A DNA stretch of 64,000 nucleotides from an uncultured Ruminococcus sp. (GCA_910585865.1 CAJUGO010000003.1:107919-171918), one strand, 5' to 3'. Shown: positions 35,098 to 44,493, counted from the first letter of the stretch. Notes: generated by a model from the sequence alone, not told the origin. Made by a program: numbers and translations.

Positions 35098-36534
35098 ATG
35101 CAGGTAATAATTAATTTTTTATGGTATTTTGTAATATTTTCATTCTTCGGATGGCTTGTCACTGGATTAAGAGCTATATTGGTAGAAAAAAGATTTTCAA
35201 ACAATGGATTTCTTACTTCTCCTTTTTGCCCTTCGTATGGGTTGTGCGCTGTTATAAGTTATTTTGCACTTAAACCTTTTTCATCGAATAAACTGATTTT
35301 GTTTTTCGGATCTGCTGTTCTGCTTTCGTTGCTTGCAGTATTAATTGGTTTTGCTGTTGAGAAAATGCTTAGATTTAAGCCATGGGATTTTACATCATCA
35401 CCGCTAAATATTGGATCTTATATTACTTTACCGTATTCACTGCTGCTTGGTTTGACAGGTACAATTCTTGTGGGTGCAGTTATACCGGTTCTTACTGCGA
35501 TTCTTGATTTTATTCCTTTTTTAATAAGTCTTATTGTAGTATTGTCATTGTGCGCAGTTATCCTTATTGACTATGTTTTTTCTATGATAACTACTATAAA
35601 GCTTCTCCGCAAAATTAAAAAATTAAAAAATGTCTCAGAGTTGATTGAAAAGGGAGCTTCTCAGGAAGAGATTGATGAACTTGAATTAAATTATAACAAA
35701 TTATTTACTGCAAATATTTTAAGAAAAAGACTTGCTCATGCATATCCGGGACTTACTCATATGGATTATGTAAAGCAGATAAATGAAAAGATTGAAGAAA
35801 TAAAAGAGGATAACAAGAAAGAGTATACTCAGGTTTTTGATAACAAGGAAGAAAAACCTTTTGCGTTTGGTTTATGTTTTACAAAACTGTTTTATTTATT
35901 CTTTATAGGTTGTGTTTTAGGAACTGTTTTTGAAACTGTTTGGGCGCTGTTTTCTGAAGGCCATTTTGAAGTGAGAGTCGGTATGGTATACGGTCCGTTT
36001 ATACCTGTTTACGGCGGTGGTGCATGCTTTCTTACTTTAGTTTTGTATAAGCTGTATAAACTTAGCGATACTCTTATTTTTGCTATCAGTGCTGTGGTTG
36101 GAGCAGGTTTTGAGTATTTTTGTTCATGGTTTCAGGAAAGTTTGTTTGGGACGGTTTCATGGGACTACAGTAATACTCCCTTTAATCTTGACGGACGAAC
36201 TAATCTTATGTATGCATTAATATGGGGATTCTTAGGACTTGTGTGGGTTCGTTATTTGTATCCTTGGGCTTCAAAGCTTATAGAAAAAATTCCCAAAAGG
36301 GCCGGCGCGTTAATAACAACATTTTTAATTGTGTTTATGTTATTCAATGCTTTTATATCGGTTACAGCAACTTACAGATGGACACAGCGGCAGGAGGGTG
36401 TTCCTGCTTCAAGCAGCTTTGAAAAATATCTTGATGAAAAATTTAATGATGAGCACATGGAAACACTTTTTCCGCACATGACAGATGTTGAAAATACCGG
36501 TGTAACTACAGAAGGGGTAATTTCATCAAAATAA
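35098..36534 (+). CDS. Putative ABC transporter permease, CmpB family, internally duplicated
   Basis: The 478-residue membrane protein has two copies of the same four-to-five-helix unit. The first opens FLWYFVIFSFFGWLVTGLRAIL and has FLTSPFCPSYGLCAVI. The second (from about residue 260) opens LFYLFFIGCVLGTVFETVWALF and has VRVGMVYGPFIPVYGGGACFL, then YFCSWFQESLFGTVSWDYS. Between them lies a charged, coiled cytoplasmic segment (about 165-255). The family (CmpB, PF06541-type) is named ABC permease but has no proven transport role and no ATPase is encoded nearby. RBS GAGGTGGGG precedes ATG 35098. Confidence 0.8.
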   Translation: MQVIINFLWYFVIFSFFGWLVTGLRAILVEKRFSNNGFLTSPFCPSYGLCAVISYFALKPFSSNKLILFFGSAVLLSLLAVLIGFAVEKMLRFKPWDFTSSPLNIGSYITLPYSLLLGLTGTILVGAVIPVLTAILDFIPFLISLIVVLSLCAVILIDYVFSMITTIKLLRKIKKLKNVSELIEKGASQEEIDELELNYNKLFTANILRKRLAHAYPGLTHMDYVKQINEKIEEIKEDNKKEYTQVFDNKEEKPFAFGLCFTKLFYLFFIGCVLGTVFETVWALFSEGHFEVRVGMVYGPFIPVYGGGACFLTLVLYKLYKLSDTLIFAISAVVGAGFEYFCSWFQESLFGTVSWDYSNTPFNLDGRTNLMYALIWGFLGLVWVRYLYPWASKLIEKIPKRAGALITTFLIVFMLFNAFISVTATYRWTQRQEGVPASSSFEKYLDEKFNDEHMETLFPHMTDVENTGVTTEGVISSK

Positions 36535-36585
36535 ATCTGTTTTAATATAAGAGTTTCTGTAATTTTTGAAATTAAAAAAATTATG

Positions 36586-36620
36586 ATGACCAAACATTAA
36601 TTATGTGTTTGGTCATTTTT
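36586..36620 (+). terminator. Intrinsic terminator between the CmpB gene and the purine operon
   Basis: ATGACCAAACA (36586-36596) and TGTTTGGTCAT (36606-36616) form a perfect 11-base stem, followed by TTTTT. Confidence 0.88.
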
Positions 36621-36701
36621 ATAAAAAGAAAAATATTTGTTTTGGCGCATAAAATTGTTTTTAGGATAATTTTAAAATAATTACGGCTTTCTATTGAAAT
36701 T

Positions 36702-36730
36702 TTGACGAATTTTTAATATAATAATATAGT
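36702..36730 (+). promoter_or_regulatory. Promoter of the purine operon
   Basis: TTGACG (36702-36707), a 17-base spacer and TATAGT (36725-36730) precede purE by about 40 bases. No purine or other known riboswitch is recognisable in the short leader, so regulation is probably at initiation. Confidence 0.75.
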
Positions 36731-36769
36731 TAAGAAATATATCTCAGTACTATGTATAAGGAGAATATT

Positions 36770-37267
36770 ATGAAAAAAGTTGCAATAATAATGGGTTCTG
36801 ACAGTGATTTTCCCGTAGTATCAAAAGCTGTTAAAAAATTGCAGGAGTTTGGTGTAGAATACGAAGTCCATGTTATGAGTGCACACCGTACACCGGATGC
36901 TGCTATTGAATTTTCTGCCAATGCCGTAAAAAACGGATTTGGTGTTATAATCGCAGCTGCCGGCATGGCAGCACATCTTGCCGGAGTTCTTGCTGCAAAA
37001 ACTATACTTCCTGTAATAGGTATTCCTTGTAAATCAGCACAGCTCGACGGTATGGATGCACTTCTTGCAACTGTTATGATGCCAACCGGTATACCTGTTG
37101 CAACAGTAGCTGTAGACGGTGCTGCCAATGCAGCAATACTTGCTGTTGAGATGCTTGCATTGTCTGATGAAGCACTTGCTCAAAAGCTTATAGATATGAA
37201 AGATGAAATGGAGAAAGGCGTTGCCGAAAAAGACAAGGCAATGCAGATTAAGGTGGCAGAACTTTGA
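36770..37267 (+). CDS. purE: 5-(carboxyamino)imidazole ribonucleotide mutase
   Basis: The 165-residue class I PurE has IMGSDSDFPVV at residues 7-17, VMSAHRTPD near 40 with the catalytic His, and the GMAAHLAGVLA glycine loop. It converts N5-CAIR to CAIR. No purK is found in the window. ATG 36770 follows AAGGAG; an in-frame ATG 18 bases upstream precedes the ribosome site. It overlaps purF by four bases. Confidence 0.95.
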   Translation: MKKVAIIMGSDSDFPVVSKAVKKLQEFGVEYEVHVMSAHRTPDAAIEFSANAVKNGFGVIIAAAGMAAHLAGVLAAKTILPVIGIPCKSAQLDGMDALLATVMMPTGIPVATVAVDGAANAAILAVEMLALSDEALAQKLIDMKDEMEKGVAEKDKAMQIKVAEL

Positions 37268-38718
37268 TTAGAAATTTTGTTGATATTGATCCGAAACTTG
37301 ATAAAATTAATGATGAATGCGGTGTTTTCGGTATTTATAAAAATGATGAGGATATTGACATAGTTGCTGTTACGCATGATGCTCTGTTCGGACTGCAGCA
37401 CAGAGGGCAGCAGAGTGCTGGTATTACGGTAAATGTTGACGGTGAGTTTTCAACAGTTAAGGAACTTGGAATGGTATCAGAGGTATTTACACCAAACGTC
37501 CTTAAAAAACTGCCTGACGGTCAGATTGCTGTGGGCCATGTCAGATATACCTCGAACGAAAGTCTTGACCGTGCATCAAATCAGCCTTTAGTACTTAGAT
37601 ATAATCAAGGCGCGCTTGCAATTGCAAGTAATGGCTCTATAACAAATTATCCGGAAATCAGGCAGGACCTCGAAAGAGGCGGTGCTATTTTTCAATCTAA
37701 TTCCAATGCAGAGATTATGGCATATGTTATTGCTACAGAAAGGTGTTCTACTGATAATCTGGAGGATGCTGTTTTGGCAGCTATGGATAAGTTGAAGGGA
37801 GCCTATTCGACTGTTATATGCGCACCGACACGTTTGATTGGTTTTCGCGATATGTATGGATTTCGGCCGCTTTCCATAGGAAAATTAAAAAACAGTTATA
37901 TAATTACGTCCGAAACATGTGTTATTGACAGTATGGGCGGAGAGTACATTCGCGATGTTAAACCGGGCGAAATGGTAGTAATAGACAAAGACGGTTTCCA
38001 TAGCTATATGTCTAAGAGAAAAGCTTCTCAAACATCGCTTTGTCTGTTTGAATATGTTTATGTTGCGCGTCCTGACAGTGAAATCGGAGGAATAAGTGTT
38101 TATAATGCCCGTTTTAAAGCCGGAGAATTACTCTACAGTGAATATCCTATCGAAGCTGATATGGTTTGCGGTGTTCCTGATTCAGGGCTTATAGCTGCCG
38201 AAGGCTATGCAAAGGCTTCTGGTATTCCGTATGGAATGGGTTTTGTTAAAAATAAATATATTGGACGATTTGTAGGAACGGGAAATGGTAAAAAGGCAAG
38301 ACTCCTAAAAACCCGTCTTACTGCCCTGAAATCGAACGTTAAGGGAAAGAGAGTTGTGATTATAGACGACTCGATTGTAAGAGGTGAAACGTCAAAGCAT
38401 ATTGTTCAGCTTATGCGTGATGCCGGTGCTTCTGAGGTTCATATGCTGATAAGTTCACCGCCGTTTATTTGTCCGTGTTATTTTGGAATTGATATAAGAG
38501 ATACCGACAATTTGATTGCAAATAAAATGACAGCAGATGAAATTTGCAGATATATCGGTGCGGATTCCTTAGGATACCTCAGTCTGCAGGGATTGCATAA
38601 AATTGCAGACGGCGCTGATATTGACTTTTGTGACGGTTGTTTCAGCGGAAATTATAATGCAGAAATTCCGCGGACAATATTTGTAGACAAATATGCTAAA
38701 AAAATTAACAGAGAGTAA
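37264..38718 (+). CDS. purF: Amidophosphoribosyltransferase
   Basis: This 484-residue PurF is of the B. subtilis type. A short propeptide precedes the N-terminal nucleophile Cys 19 (NDECGVFGIY), followed by LFGLQHRGQQSAGI of the glutaminase domain. The PRPP site is VVIIDDSIVRGET near residue 363. Fe-S cluster cysteines appear in ICPCYFGID and FCDGCFSGN near the end, as in oxygen-sensitive Gram-positive PurF. It catalyses the first committed step of purine synthesis. The start is TTG 37264, inside the purE end, so translation is coupled to purE. Confidence 0.95.
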   Translation: MIRNFVDIDPKLDKINDECGVFGIYKNDEDIDIVAVTHDALFGLQHRGQQSAGITVNVDGEFSTVKELGMVSEVFTPNVLKKLPDGQIAVGHVRYTSNESLDRASNQPLVLRYNQGALAIASNGSITNYPEIRQDLERGGAIFQSNSNAEIMAYVIATERCSTDNLEDAVLAAMDKLKGAYSTVICAPTRLIGFRDMYGFRPLSIGKLKNSYIITSETCVIDSMGGEYIRDVKPGEMVVIDKDGFHSYMSKRKASQTSLCLFEYVYVARPDSEIGGISVYNARFKAGELLYSEYPIEADMVCGVPDSGLIAAEGYAKASGIPYGMGFVKNKYIGRFVGTGNGKKARLLKTRLTALKSNVKGKRVVIIDDSIVRGETSKHIVQLMRDAGASEVHMLISSPPFICPCYFGIDIRDTDNLIANKMTADEICRYIGADSLGYLSLQGLHKIADGADIDFCDGCFSGNYNAEIPRTIFVDKYAKKINRE

Positions 38719-38731
38719 CAGGAGGATTACA

Positions 38732-39769
38732 ATGAACAACAGCTTTTCAGAAAGTTATAAAGCAGCAGGTGTTGATGTAACTGCAGGTTACAAGTCAGTG
38801 GAGCTTATGAAAAAACATGTAGCCCGTACAAAAATTGACGGTGTAGTATCCGGTATAGGCGGATTCGGCGGACTTTTTGCACCTAATTTTAACGGGATGG
38901 AAGAGCCTGTACTTGTAAGCGGTACTGACGGTGTAGGAACAAAGCTTAAACTTGCAATGCTGCTTAATAAACATGATACAATAGGCATTGACGCAGTAGC
39001 AATGTGCGTAAACGATGTTATTTGCTGCGGCGCTCAGCCATTGTTTTTTCTTGACTATATTGCTATAGGCAAAAATATTCCTGAAAAGGTTGCAGAAATT
39101 GTTTCAGGTATTGCAGAAGGCTGTGTTCAGTCGGGTTGTGCTCTTATAGGCGGTGAAACTGCTGAGCATCCGGGGCTTATGCCTGTTGACGATTATGATG
39201 TAGCCGGCTTTTGTGTAGGTATGGCTGATAAGCCAAAGATGATTGACGGCTCAAAGCTCAAATCGGGAGATGTACTTATCGGTCTGCGTTCTTCAGGTGT
39301 GCACTCAAATGGTTTTTCTCTTGTAAGAAAGATATTTGATATTAATGAAAATACAATCAACAATACTTATCCTGAGCTTGACAAGAGCTTAGGCGAAACT
39401 TTGCTCACACCTACAAAAATATATGTTAAGCCGCTTCTCGCTCTAATGAAAGAAATAGAAGTAAAAGCTGTTTCTCATATTACAGGAGGCGGATTTTATG
39501 AAAATATTCCGCGCATGCTTGCAGATGGATTGACTGCTGAGATAAAGAAAGACAGCATACCCGTACTTCCAATTTTTAAACTTATGCAGAGAGTCGGCAA
39601 TATTTCTGAGCACGATATGTTTAATACATTTAATATGGGAATTGGAATGATAACGGCCGTATCAAAAGAGAATGTTGATAAGGCTCTTGAAGTGCTAAAG
39701 GATAATGGTGAAGATGCAGTTGTTCTTGGTGAAGTAATTGAGGGCAGCGAAGGAGTTGTATTCGCATAA
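38732..39769 (+). CDS. purM: Phosphoribosylformylglycinamidine cyclo-ligase (AIR synthetase)
   Basis: The 345-residue PurM begins with FSESYKAAGVDVTAGYKSVE and has the FGG-x4-PNF loop, GTDGVGTKL near residue 70, and IGGETAEHPGLMP. The C-terminal THITGGG-like motif appears as SHITGGGFYENIPR near 250. It closes the imidazole ring of AIR with ATP. ATG 38732 follows AGGAGG, 13 bases after purF. Its stop shares one base with the purN start (TAATG). Confidence 0.96.
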   Translation: MNNSFSESYKAAGVDVTAGYKSVELMKKHVARTKIDGVVSGIGGFGGLFAPNFNGMEEPVLVSGTDGVGTKLKLAMLLNKHDTIGIDAVAMCVNDVICCGAQPLFFLDYIAIGKNIPEKVAEIVSGIAEGCVQSGCALIGGETAEHPGLMPVDDYDVAGFCVGMADKPKMIDGSKLKSGDVLIGLRSSGVHSNGFSLVRKIFDINENTINNTYPELDKSLGETLLTPTKIYVKPLLALMKEIEVKAVSHITGGGFYENIPRMLADGLTAEIKKDSIPVLPIFKLMQRVGNISEHDMFNTFNMGIGMITAVSKENVDKALEVLKDNGEDAVVLGEVIEGSEGVVFA

Positions 39770-40395
39770 TGAAAAATATTGTAGTTCTTGTGTCAGGCGG
39801 CGGAACCAATTTGCAGGTGCTTATTGATGCACAGAATAACGGTGAAATTAAGAATGGAAAAATAACCTGTGTTATTTCTTCAAAACCTGATGCATATGCA
39901 CTTGAAAGGGCAAGAAATAACAACATTAAGACTCGTGTTCTTACTAGAAAGGAATATCCAAATTCATATGAATATACAAAGGATATTTTGAAGGCAGTTG
40001 AGGAAGAAAAGGCTGATTTGGTTGTCTATGCAGGATTTTTAACAATTCTTGATGAAATGATAGTTAAAGCTATGCCAAATAAAATGATTAATATCCATCC
40101 CTCTTTAATACCGGCATTTTGCGGCAAGGGGTACTATGGACTCCATGTTCATGAAGAAGTGCTGAAGCGCGGAGCAAAGCTTACCGGCGCAACTGCTCAT
40201 TTTGTAAATGAAATTTGCGACGGGGGACCGATTATTATTCAAAAGGCTGTTGAAGTTCAAAACGGAGATACTCCTGAAATTCTACAGAGAAGGGTAATGG
40301 AACAAGCTGAATGGAAAATTCTTCCCAAAGCAGTATCGCTGTTTTGTGAGGATAAAATAATAGTTAAAGATAACAAGACAGAAATTCTTGATTAA
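39769..40395 (+). CDS. purN: Phosphoribosylglycinamide formyltransferase
   Basis: The 208-residue PurN has VLVSGGGTNLQ at residues 6-16, NIHPSLIPAFCGKGYYG (catalytic Asn and His) near residue 104, and CDGGPII with the catalytic Asp near 145. It uses 10-formyl-tetrahydrofolate to formylate GAR. It overlaps purM by one base and is followed by the PurO-type gene after 12 bases. Confidence 0.95.
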   Translation: MKNIVVLVSGGGTNLQVLIDAQNNGEIKNGKITCVISSKPDAYALERARNNNIKTRVLTRKEYPNSYEYTKDILKAVEEEKADLVVYAGFLTILDEMIVKAMPNKMINIHPSLIPAFCGKGYYGLHVHEEVLKRGAKLTGATAHFVNEICDGGPIIIQKAVEVQNGDTPEILQRRVMEQAEWKILPKAVSLFCEDKIIVKDNKTEILD

Positions 40396-40407
40396 CGGAG
40401 GTAAATT

Positions 40408-41124
40408 ATGAAACCTGTATCTCTATATAGTGATATTGCATCAACAACATATCCGGGAAGAGGCATTGTAATTGGAAGAAGCTCTGACGGCAAAAAAGCT
40501 GTTATTGCATACTTTATTATGGGCAGAAGTGAAAACAGCAGAAACAGGGTTTTTGTTGAAACAGAAGATGGAATAAAGACTCAGGCATTTGATCCGTCAA
40601 AGCTCGTAGATCCTTCACTTATTATCTATTCACCGGTAAGAGTGCTTGGCAATAAAACAATTGTTACAAACGGTGATCAGACTGATACTATTTATGATTT
40701 AATGAATCAGCAGCTTACATTTGAGCAGGCACTGCGTACTCGCGAATTTGAACCTGACGGTCCTAACTACACTCCCAGAATTTCAGGTATTATTAAATGC
40801 AGTGACGAAAAAATGAATTATGCAATGTCAATTCTCAAAAGTGCTGACGGAAATCCCGATTGCTGTGAAAGATATACTTACACATATGAAAATCCTATTG
40901 CCGGTCTGGGCAGATTTATCCATACATATATGAGTGACGGCAATCCGCTTCCGAGCTTTGAGGGTGAGCCTACTCTTGTAGAAATCGGCAGTGATGATAT
41001 TGATACATTTGCACAGAAAATATGGAATGCACTTAACGACGATAATAAAGTATCTCTTTTTGTTCGTTATATTGACATAGCAACAAATTCTGCTGAGTCA
41101 AGAATCATTAATAAAAATAAGTAA
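40408..41124 (+). CDS. purO: IMP cyclohydrolase, PurO-type
   Basis: The 238-residue protein fits the IMP cyclohydrolase-like family related to archaeal PurO and unrelated to the cyclohydrolase domain of PurH. Family segments seen are TYPGRGIVIGRS near residue 12, AYFIMGRSENSRNRVF and LIIYSPVRVLGN. It closes FAICAR to IMP, the last step. The next gene encodes a transformylase lacking the cyclohydrolase domain, so the two genes together replace bifunctional PurH. RBS is GGAGGT before ATG 40408. Confidence 0.87.
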   Translation: MKPVSLYSDIASTTYPGRGIVIGRSSDGKKAVIAYFIMGRSENSRNRVFVETEDGIKTQAFDPSKLVDPSLIIYSPVRVLGNKTIVTNGDQTDTIYDLMNQQLTFEQALRTREFEPDGPNYTPRISGIIKCSDEKMNYAMSILKSADGNPDCCERYTYTYENPIAGLGRFIHTYMSDGNPLPSFEGEPTLVEIGSDDIDTFAQKIWNALNDDNKVSLFVRYIDIATNSAESRIINKNK

Positions 41125-41154
41125 TACTTAAATATATGAAAGGACGATAATCCA

Positions 41155-42333
41155 ATGAACGAACTCGCTTTAAAATACGGATGTAACCCTAACCAAAAGC
41201 CTTCAAGAATTTTTATGCAGGATGGAAATGACCTTCCTGTTGAGGTTCTTAACGGAAAACCGGGTTATATTAATTTTTTGGATGCATTTAACTCTTGGCA
41301 GCTTGTTAAAGAGCTTAAGGCAGCTACAGGGCTTCCTGCTGCTGCATCATTTAAGCATGTAAGTCCTGCTGGTGCTGCTGTTGCAACCGAGCTTTCAGAT
41401 ACTCTTAAGAAAATTTATTTTGTTGATGATTTGGAGCTTTCTCCGATTGCCTGTGCATATGCAAAGGCAAGAGGTGCCGACAGAATGTCATCCTATGGCG
41501 ATTGGGTCGCCTTGTCTGATACTTGTGATGTTCAGACTGCACTTTTGCTAAAGAGAGAAGTTTCTGATGGTATTATTGCTCCGGATTATACTCCCGAAGC
41601 CCTAGAGGTTCTCAAAGCAAAAAGAAAAGGTACCTACAATGTAGTAAAGATTAATCCAAATTATAATCCCGCACCTATTGAGCACAAGGATGTTTTTGGA
41701 ATTACTTTTGAACAGGGCAGAAATGAGCTTAAAATCGATGAAGCAATGCTTATGCAAAATATTGTTACAGACAATAAAAATCTTACTGAAGATGCAAAGC
41801 GTGATTTGCTTATTGCTCTTATAACTTTAAAATATACGCAGTCAAACTCAGTTTGCTATGCTAAAGACGGACAGGCCATCGGCGTCGGTGCAGGTCAGCA
41901 GTCAAGAATTCATTGTACCAGACTTGCAGGAAACAAGGCTGATATTTGGTATTTAAGACAGCATCCAAAGGTAATGAACCTTCCTTTTGTTGATAATATC
42001 AGACGTCCGGACAGAGATAATACAATTGATGTATATATTTCTGATGACTACGAAGATGTTCTTGCAGAGGGAGCATGGCAGCAATACTTTAAAACAAAGC
42101 CGGAACCTTTGACAAGAGAAGAAAAGAAAGAGTGGCTTTCTACATTTTCGGGAGTATCACTTGGTTCTGATGCATTTTTCCCATTTGGCGATAATATCGA
42201 AAGAGCTAAGCGTTCGGGAGTACAGTATGTAGCTCAGCCCGGCGGTTCCATTCGCGATGACAATGTTATAGAAACCTGCAATAAATATAATATGACAATG
42301 TCATTTACCGGTATCAGATTATTCCATCATTAA
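41155..42333 (+). CDS. purH: AICAR transformylase (PurH without cyclohydrolase domain)
   Basis: The 392-residue protein starts ELALKYGCNPNQKPSRIF and shows AICAR transformylase motifs: SFKHVSPAGAAVA (Lys-His pair near residue 66), KYTQSNSVCYAKDGQ and GAGQQSRIHCTRLA near 250. SLGSDAFFPFGDNI lies near 330. The N-terminal MGS-like cyclohydrolase domain of ordinary PurH (about 200 residues) is absent, and the length agrees with the stand-alone Clostridia form. It formylates AICAR for the PurO-type enzyme. Confidence 0.93.
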   Translation: MNELALKYGCNPNQKPSRIFMQDGNDLPVEVLNGKPGYINFLDAFNSWQLVKELKAATGLPAAASFKHVSPAGAAVATELSDTLKKIYFVDDLELSPIACAYAKARGADRMSSYGDWVALSDTCDVQTALLLKREVSDGIIAPDYTPEALEVLKAKRKGTYNVVKINPNYNPAPIEHKDVFGITFEQGRNELKIDEAMLMQNIVTDNKNLTEDAKRDLLIALITLKYTQSNSVCYAKDGQAIGVGAGQQSRIHCTRLAGNKADIWYLRQHPKVMNLPFVDNIRRPDRDNTIDVYISDDYEDVLAEGAWQQYFKTKPEPLTREEKKEWLSTFSGVSLGSDAFFPFGDNIERAKRSGVQYVAQPGGSIRDDNVIETCNKYNMTMSFTGIRLFHH

Positions 42334-42347
42334 TAAGAGGTGTGTAT

Positions 42348-43613
42348 ATGAATATTTTAATGATTGGTTCAGGCGGACGTGAACATGCACTTGTAAAAAA
42401 GTTAATTGAAAGTCCTAAATGTACTAAGCTTTACTGTGCACCGGGAAACGGCGGTATTTCAAGAGACGCAGAAATTGTAAATATAGGTGTAATGGACAAG
42501 AATAATTTGGTTAAATTTGCAAAAGAAAATGCAATTGACCTTGTGTTTGTTGCTCCTGATGATCCGCTTGCAGACGGTATGGTTGATGCATTTCAGGCTG
42601 AAGGTATAAGAGCATTTGGACCGAATGCAAATGCTGCTGTTATTGAAGCTTCAAAGGTATTTTCAAAGAATCTTATGAAAAAATACAATATTCCTACTGC
42701 CGGATATGAAGTGTTTGATAATGCAGACAAGGCTATCGAATATATTAAATCAAAAAATACGACCCCGGTTGTTGTAAAAGCAGACGGACTTGCACTTGGC
42801 AAGGGAGTTATTATAGCTCTGACAATTGATGAAGCAGTTGATGCTGTAAAATCAATTATGCAAGATAAAAAGTTTGGAGATTCGGGCAACAATATTGTTA
42901 TTGAAGAATTTCTTACAGGGCCTGAGGTGTCTGTTCTTGCGTTCACAGACGGTAAATGTGTTAAGCCTATGGTTAGCTCAAAAGATCACAAAAGGGCTTT
43001 TGATAATGACGAGGGACTAAATACCGGCGGTATGGGAACGGTAAGTCCAAATCCATACTATACAGATGACATAGCGGCTGAGTGTATGGAAACAATCTTT
43101 AAGCCGACAATTGAGGCAATGAATAAAGAGGGAAGACCGTTCAAGGGCTGTTTATATTTTGGTTTGATGATTACACCTAAAGGACCAAAGGTTATTGAGT
43201 ATAATGCACGATTTGGTGACCCTGAAGCTCAGGTTGTGCTACCCAGGCTTAAAACAGATTTAATTGATATCTGTGAGGCTGTAATTGATGAAAAACTCTC
43301 TGAAATTGACATAGAGTGGTATGATGGAGCAGCTGCTTGTGTTGTTATGGCAAGCGGCGGTTATCCGTTATCTTATAAAAAAGGAATAGAAATGTTTGGT
43401 CTTGATAACAGCGGTCAGGTTGAAGGGGCAACTGTATATCATGCAGGAACAAAATATGAAAACGGAAAGTTTTACACAAACGGAGGCCGTGTGCTCGGTA
43501 TTACTGCAACAGCAGATACCCTCGATGAGGCGCTTACAAAAGCCTATACTGCAGTCGATAAAGTAAAATTTGACGGTGCTCATTATAGACATGATATCGG
43601 AAGAACTAAATAA
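42348..43613 (+). CDS. purD: Phosphoribosylamine-glycine ligase
   Basis: The 421-residue ATP-grasp PurD has ILMIGSGGREHALV at the start, FGPNANAAVIEASK and VVKADGLALGKGV (nucleotide loop) near residue 144. SSKDHKRAFDNDEGLNTGGMG (shortened here to its family sense) lies near 215, with EYNARFGDPEAQ near 285. It makes GAR. ATG 42348 has GAGG seven bases upstream; GTG 42342 is less likely. It is the last gene of the operon and is followed by a strong hairpin. Confidence 0.96.
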   Translation: MNILMIGSGGREHALVKKLIESPKCTKLYCAPGNGGISRDAEIVNIGVMDKNNLVKFAKENAIDLVFVAPDDPLADGMVDAFQAEGIRAFGPNANAAVIEASKVFSKNLMKKYNIPTAGYEVFDNADKAIEYIKSKNTTPVVVKADGLALGKGVIIALTIDEAVDAVKSIMQDKKFGDSGNNIVIEEFLTGPEVSVLAFTDGKCVKPMVSSKDHKRAFDNDEGLNTGGMGTVSPNPYYTDDIAAECMETIFKPTIEAMNKEGRPFKGCLYFGLMITPKGPKVIEYNARFGDPEAQVVLPRLKTDLIDICEAVIDEKLSEIDIEWYDGAAACVVMASGGYPLSYKKGIEMFGLDNSGQVEGATVYHAGTKYENGKFYTNGGRVLGITATADTLDEALTKAYTAVDKVKFDGAHYRHDIGRTK

Positions 43614-43628
43614 AATATAAAATAACAT

Positions 43629-43660
43629 GAGCCGCTCAAAAAATTGAGCGGCTCTCTTTT
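43629..43660. terminator. Terminator between purD and spo0A
   Basis: GAGCCGCTCAA and TTGAGCGGCTC form a perfect 11-base stem with a four-base loop. TCTTTT follows on the plus strand and a weaker ATGTTATTTTA on the minus strand, so it can serve both convergent genes. Confidence 0.88.
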
Positions 43661-44429
43661 AGCTGGCATTTTTAATCTGAAGTCTCAGCTTATCTGATAT
43701 CATAGCAATGAATTCACTGTTTGTAGGCTTGCCTCTGTCATTGTGAATTGTATATCCAAAATAGGAGTTAAGCACGTCAATATCGCCTCTGTCCCACGCA
43801 ACTTCAATTGCATGACGAATTGCTCTTTCGACTCTGGACGATGTTGTTTCGTATTTTTTAGCAACAGAGGGATAAAGCTGTTTGGTTACCGCATTAATTA
43901 TTTCAGGTTTCTCAACGGACATAATAATAGAATCTCTCAGATAATGATATCCTTTAATATGGGCAGGCACGCCTATTTCGTGAAGAATATCTGTTACTTT
44001 CATTTCTATTCCGAATGCGTCAAACATATAGTTGTTGTTATAATTTTTATCCTTAGTATTTTTTGCCATGTTAGTGATGATTTCGCATAAATCGTTAACA
44101 TTGTATGGTTTTAGAACAAAATAAGAAGCTCCTGAATTCATGATTTCACGTTCCAAAACAGGGCTGTGGAATGATGAAAATACTATAAATACGGGTTGTT
44201 TAATATTTTGTCGTTTAATGTTGTGAATTACACCAATTGCATCAAGTCTTGTCATAAAAGAATCCATAAGAACAACCTGTGGCTGCTCTCTTCTTATCCT
44301 TTCACACAGCTCTTCGCCGTCTTTGGTGCAGAAACTTACAGAAATGTTAAAAGTATTAAATAGTTTTAAATTATCCTGTGAAAATTCTGTTGATTCATCT
44401 GTAATAATGAGTTTGATTTTGTTGTCCAT
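43659..44429 (-). CDS. spo0A: Sporulation transcription factor Spo0A
   Basis: The 256-residue response regulator has a receiver domain (residues 4-122) with acidic D11-E12, phospho-acceptor D56 (VVLMDSF) and conserved K107 (VLKPYN). The DNA-binding domain begins near 145 and is very strongly conserved: ILHEIGVPAHIKGYHYLRD, then SRVERAIRHAIEVAW and KPTNSEFIAMISDKLRL. It is the master regulator of spore formation. The receiver is quite divergent (SSF in place of the usual T-A-x) but keeps the key residues. The start at 44429 follows GGGGGAAAT; a longer upstream frame lacks a ribosome site. The neighbour spoIVB upstream is the conserved Firmicutes arrangement. Confidence 0.96.
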   Translation of the reverse strand: MDNKIKLIITDESTEFSQDNLKLFNTFNISVSFCTKDGEELCERIRREQPQVVLMDSFMTRLDAIGVIHNIKRQNIKQPVFIVFSSFHSPVLEREIMNSGASYFVLKPYNVNDLCEIITNMAKNTKDKNYNNNYMFDAFGIEMKVTDILHEIGVPAHIKGYHYLRDSIIMSVEKPEIINAVTKQLYPSVAKKYETTSSRVERAIRHAIEVAWDRGDIDVLNSYFGYTIHNDRGKPTNSEFIAMISDKLRLQIKNAS

Positions 44430-44464
44430 ATTGATTTCCCCCAGTAATTTTTTGTGATGTTGAT

Positions 44465-44493
44465 ATAATACCACAAAATGGTAAACTTGGCAA
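44465..44493 (-). promoter_or_regulatory. spo0A: Promoter of spo0A
   Basis: On the minus strand TTGCCA, a 17-base spacer and TATTAT precede the spo0A start by about 35 bases. It looks like a sigma-A (vegetative) promoter. No sigma-H promoter could be identified with confidence. Confidence 0.75.

Noticed and set aside
36535..36769. Possible purine riboswitch before purE
   Set aside because: The gap holds a terminator of the previous gene and a promoter only 40 bases from the start. None of the conserved junction bases of purine, PRPP or ZTP riboswitches could be found.
42593..42946. 117-codon minus-strand frame inside purD
   Set aside because: It is a shadow of the ATP-grasp coding frame with no independent signals.
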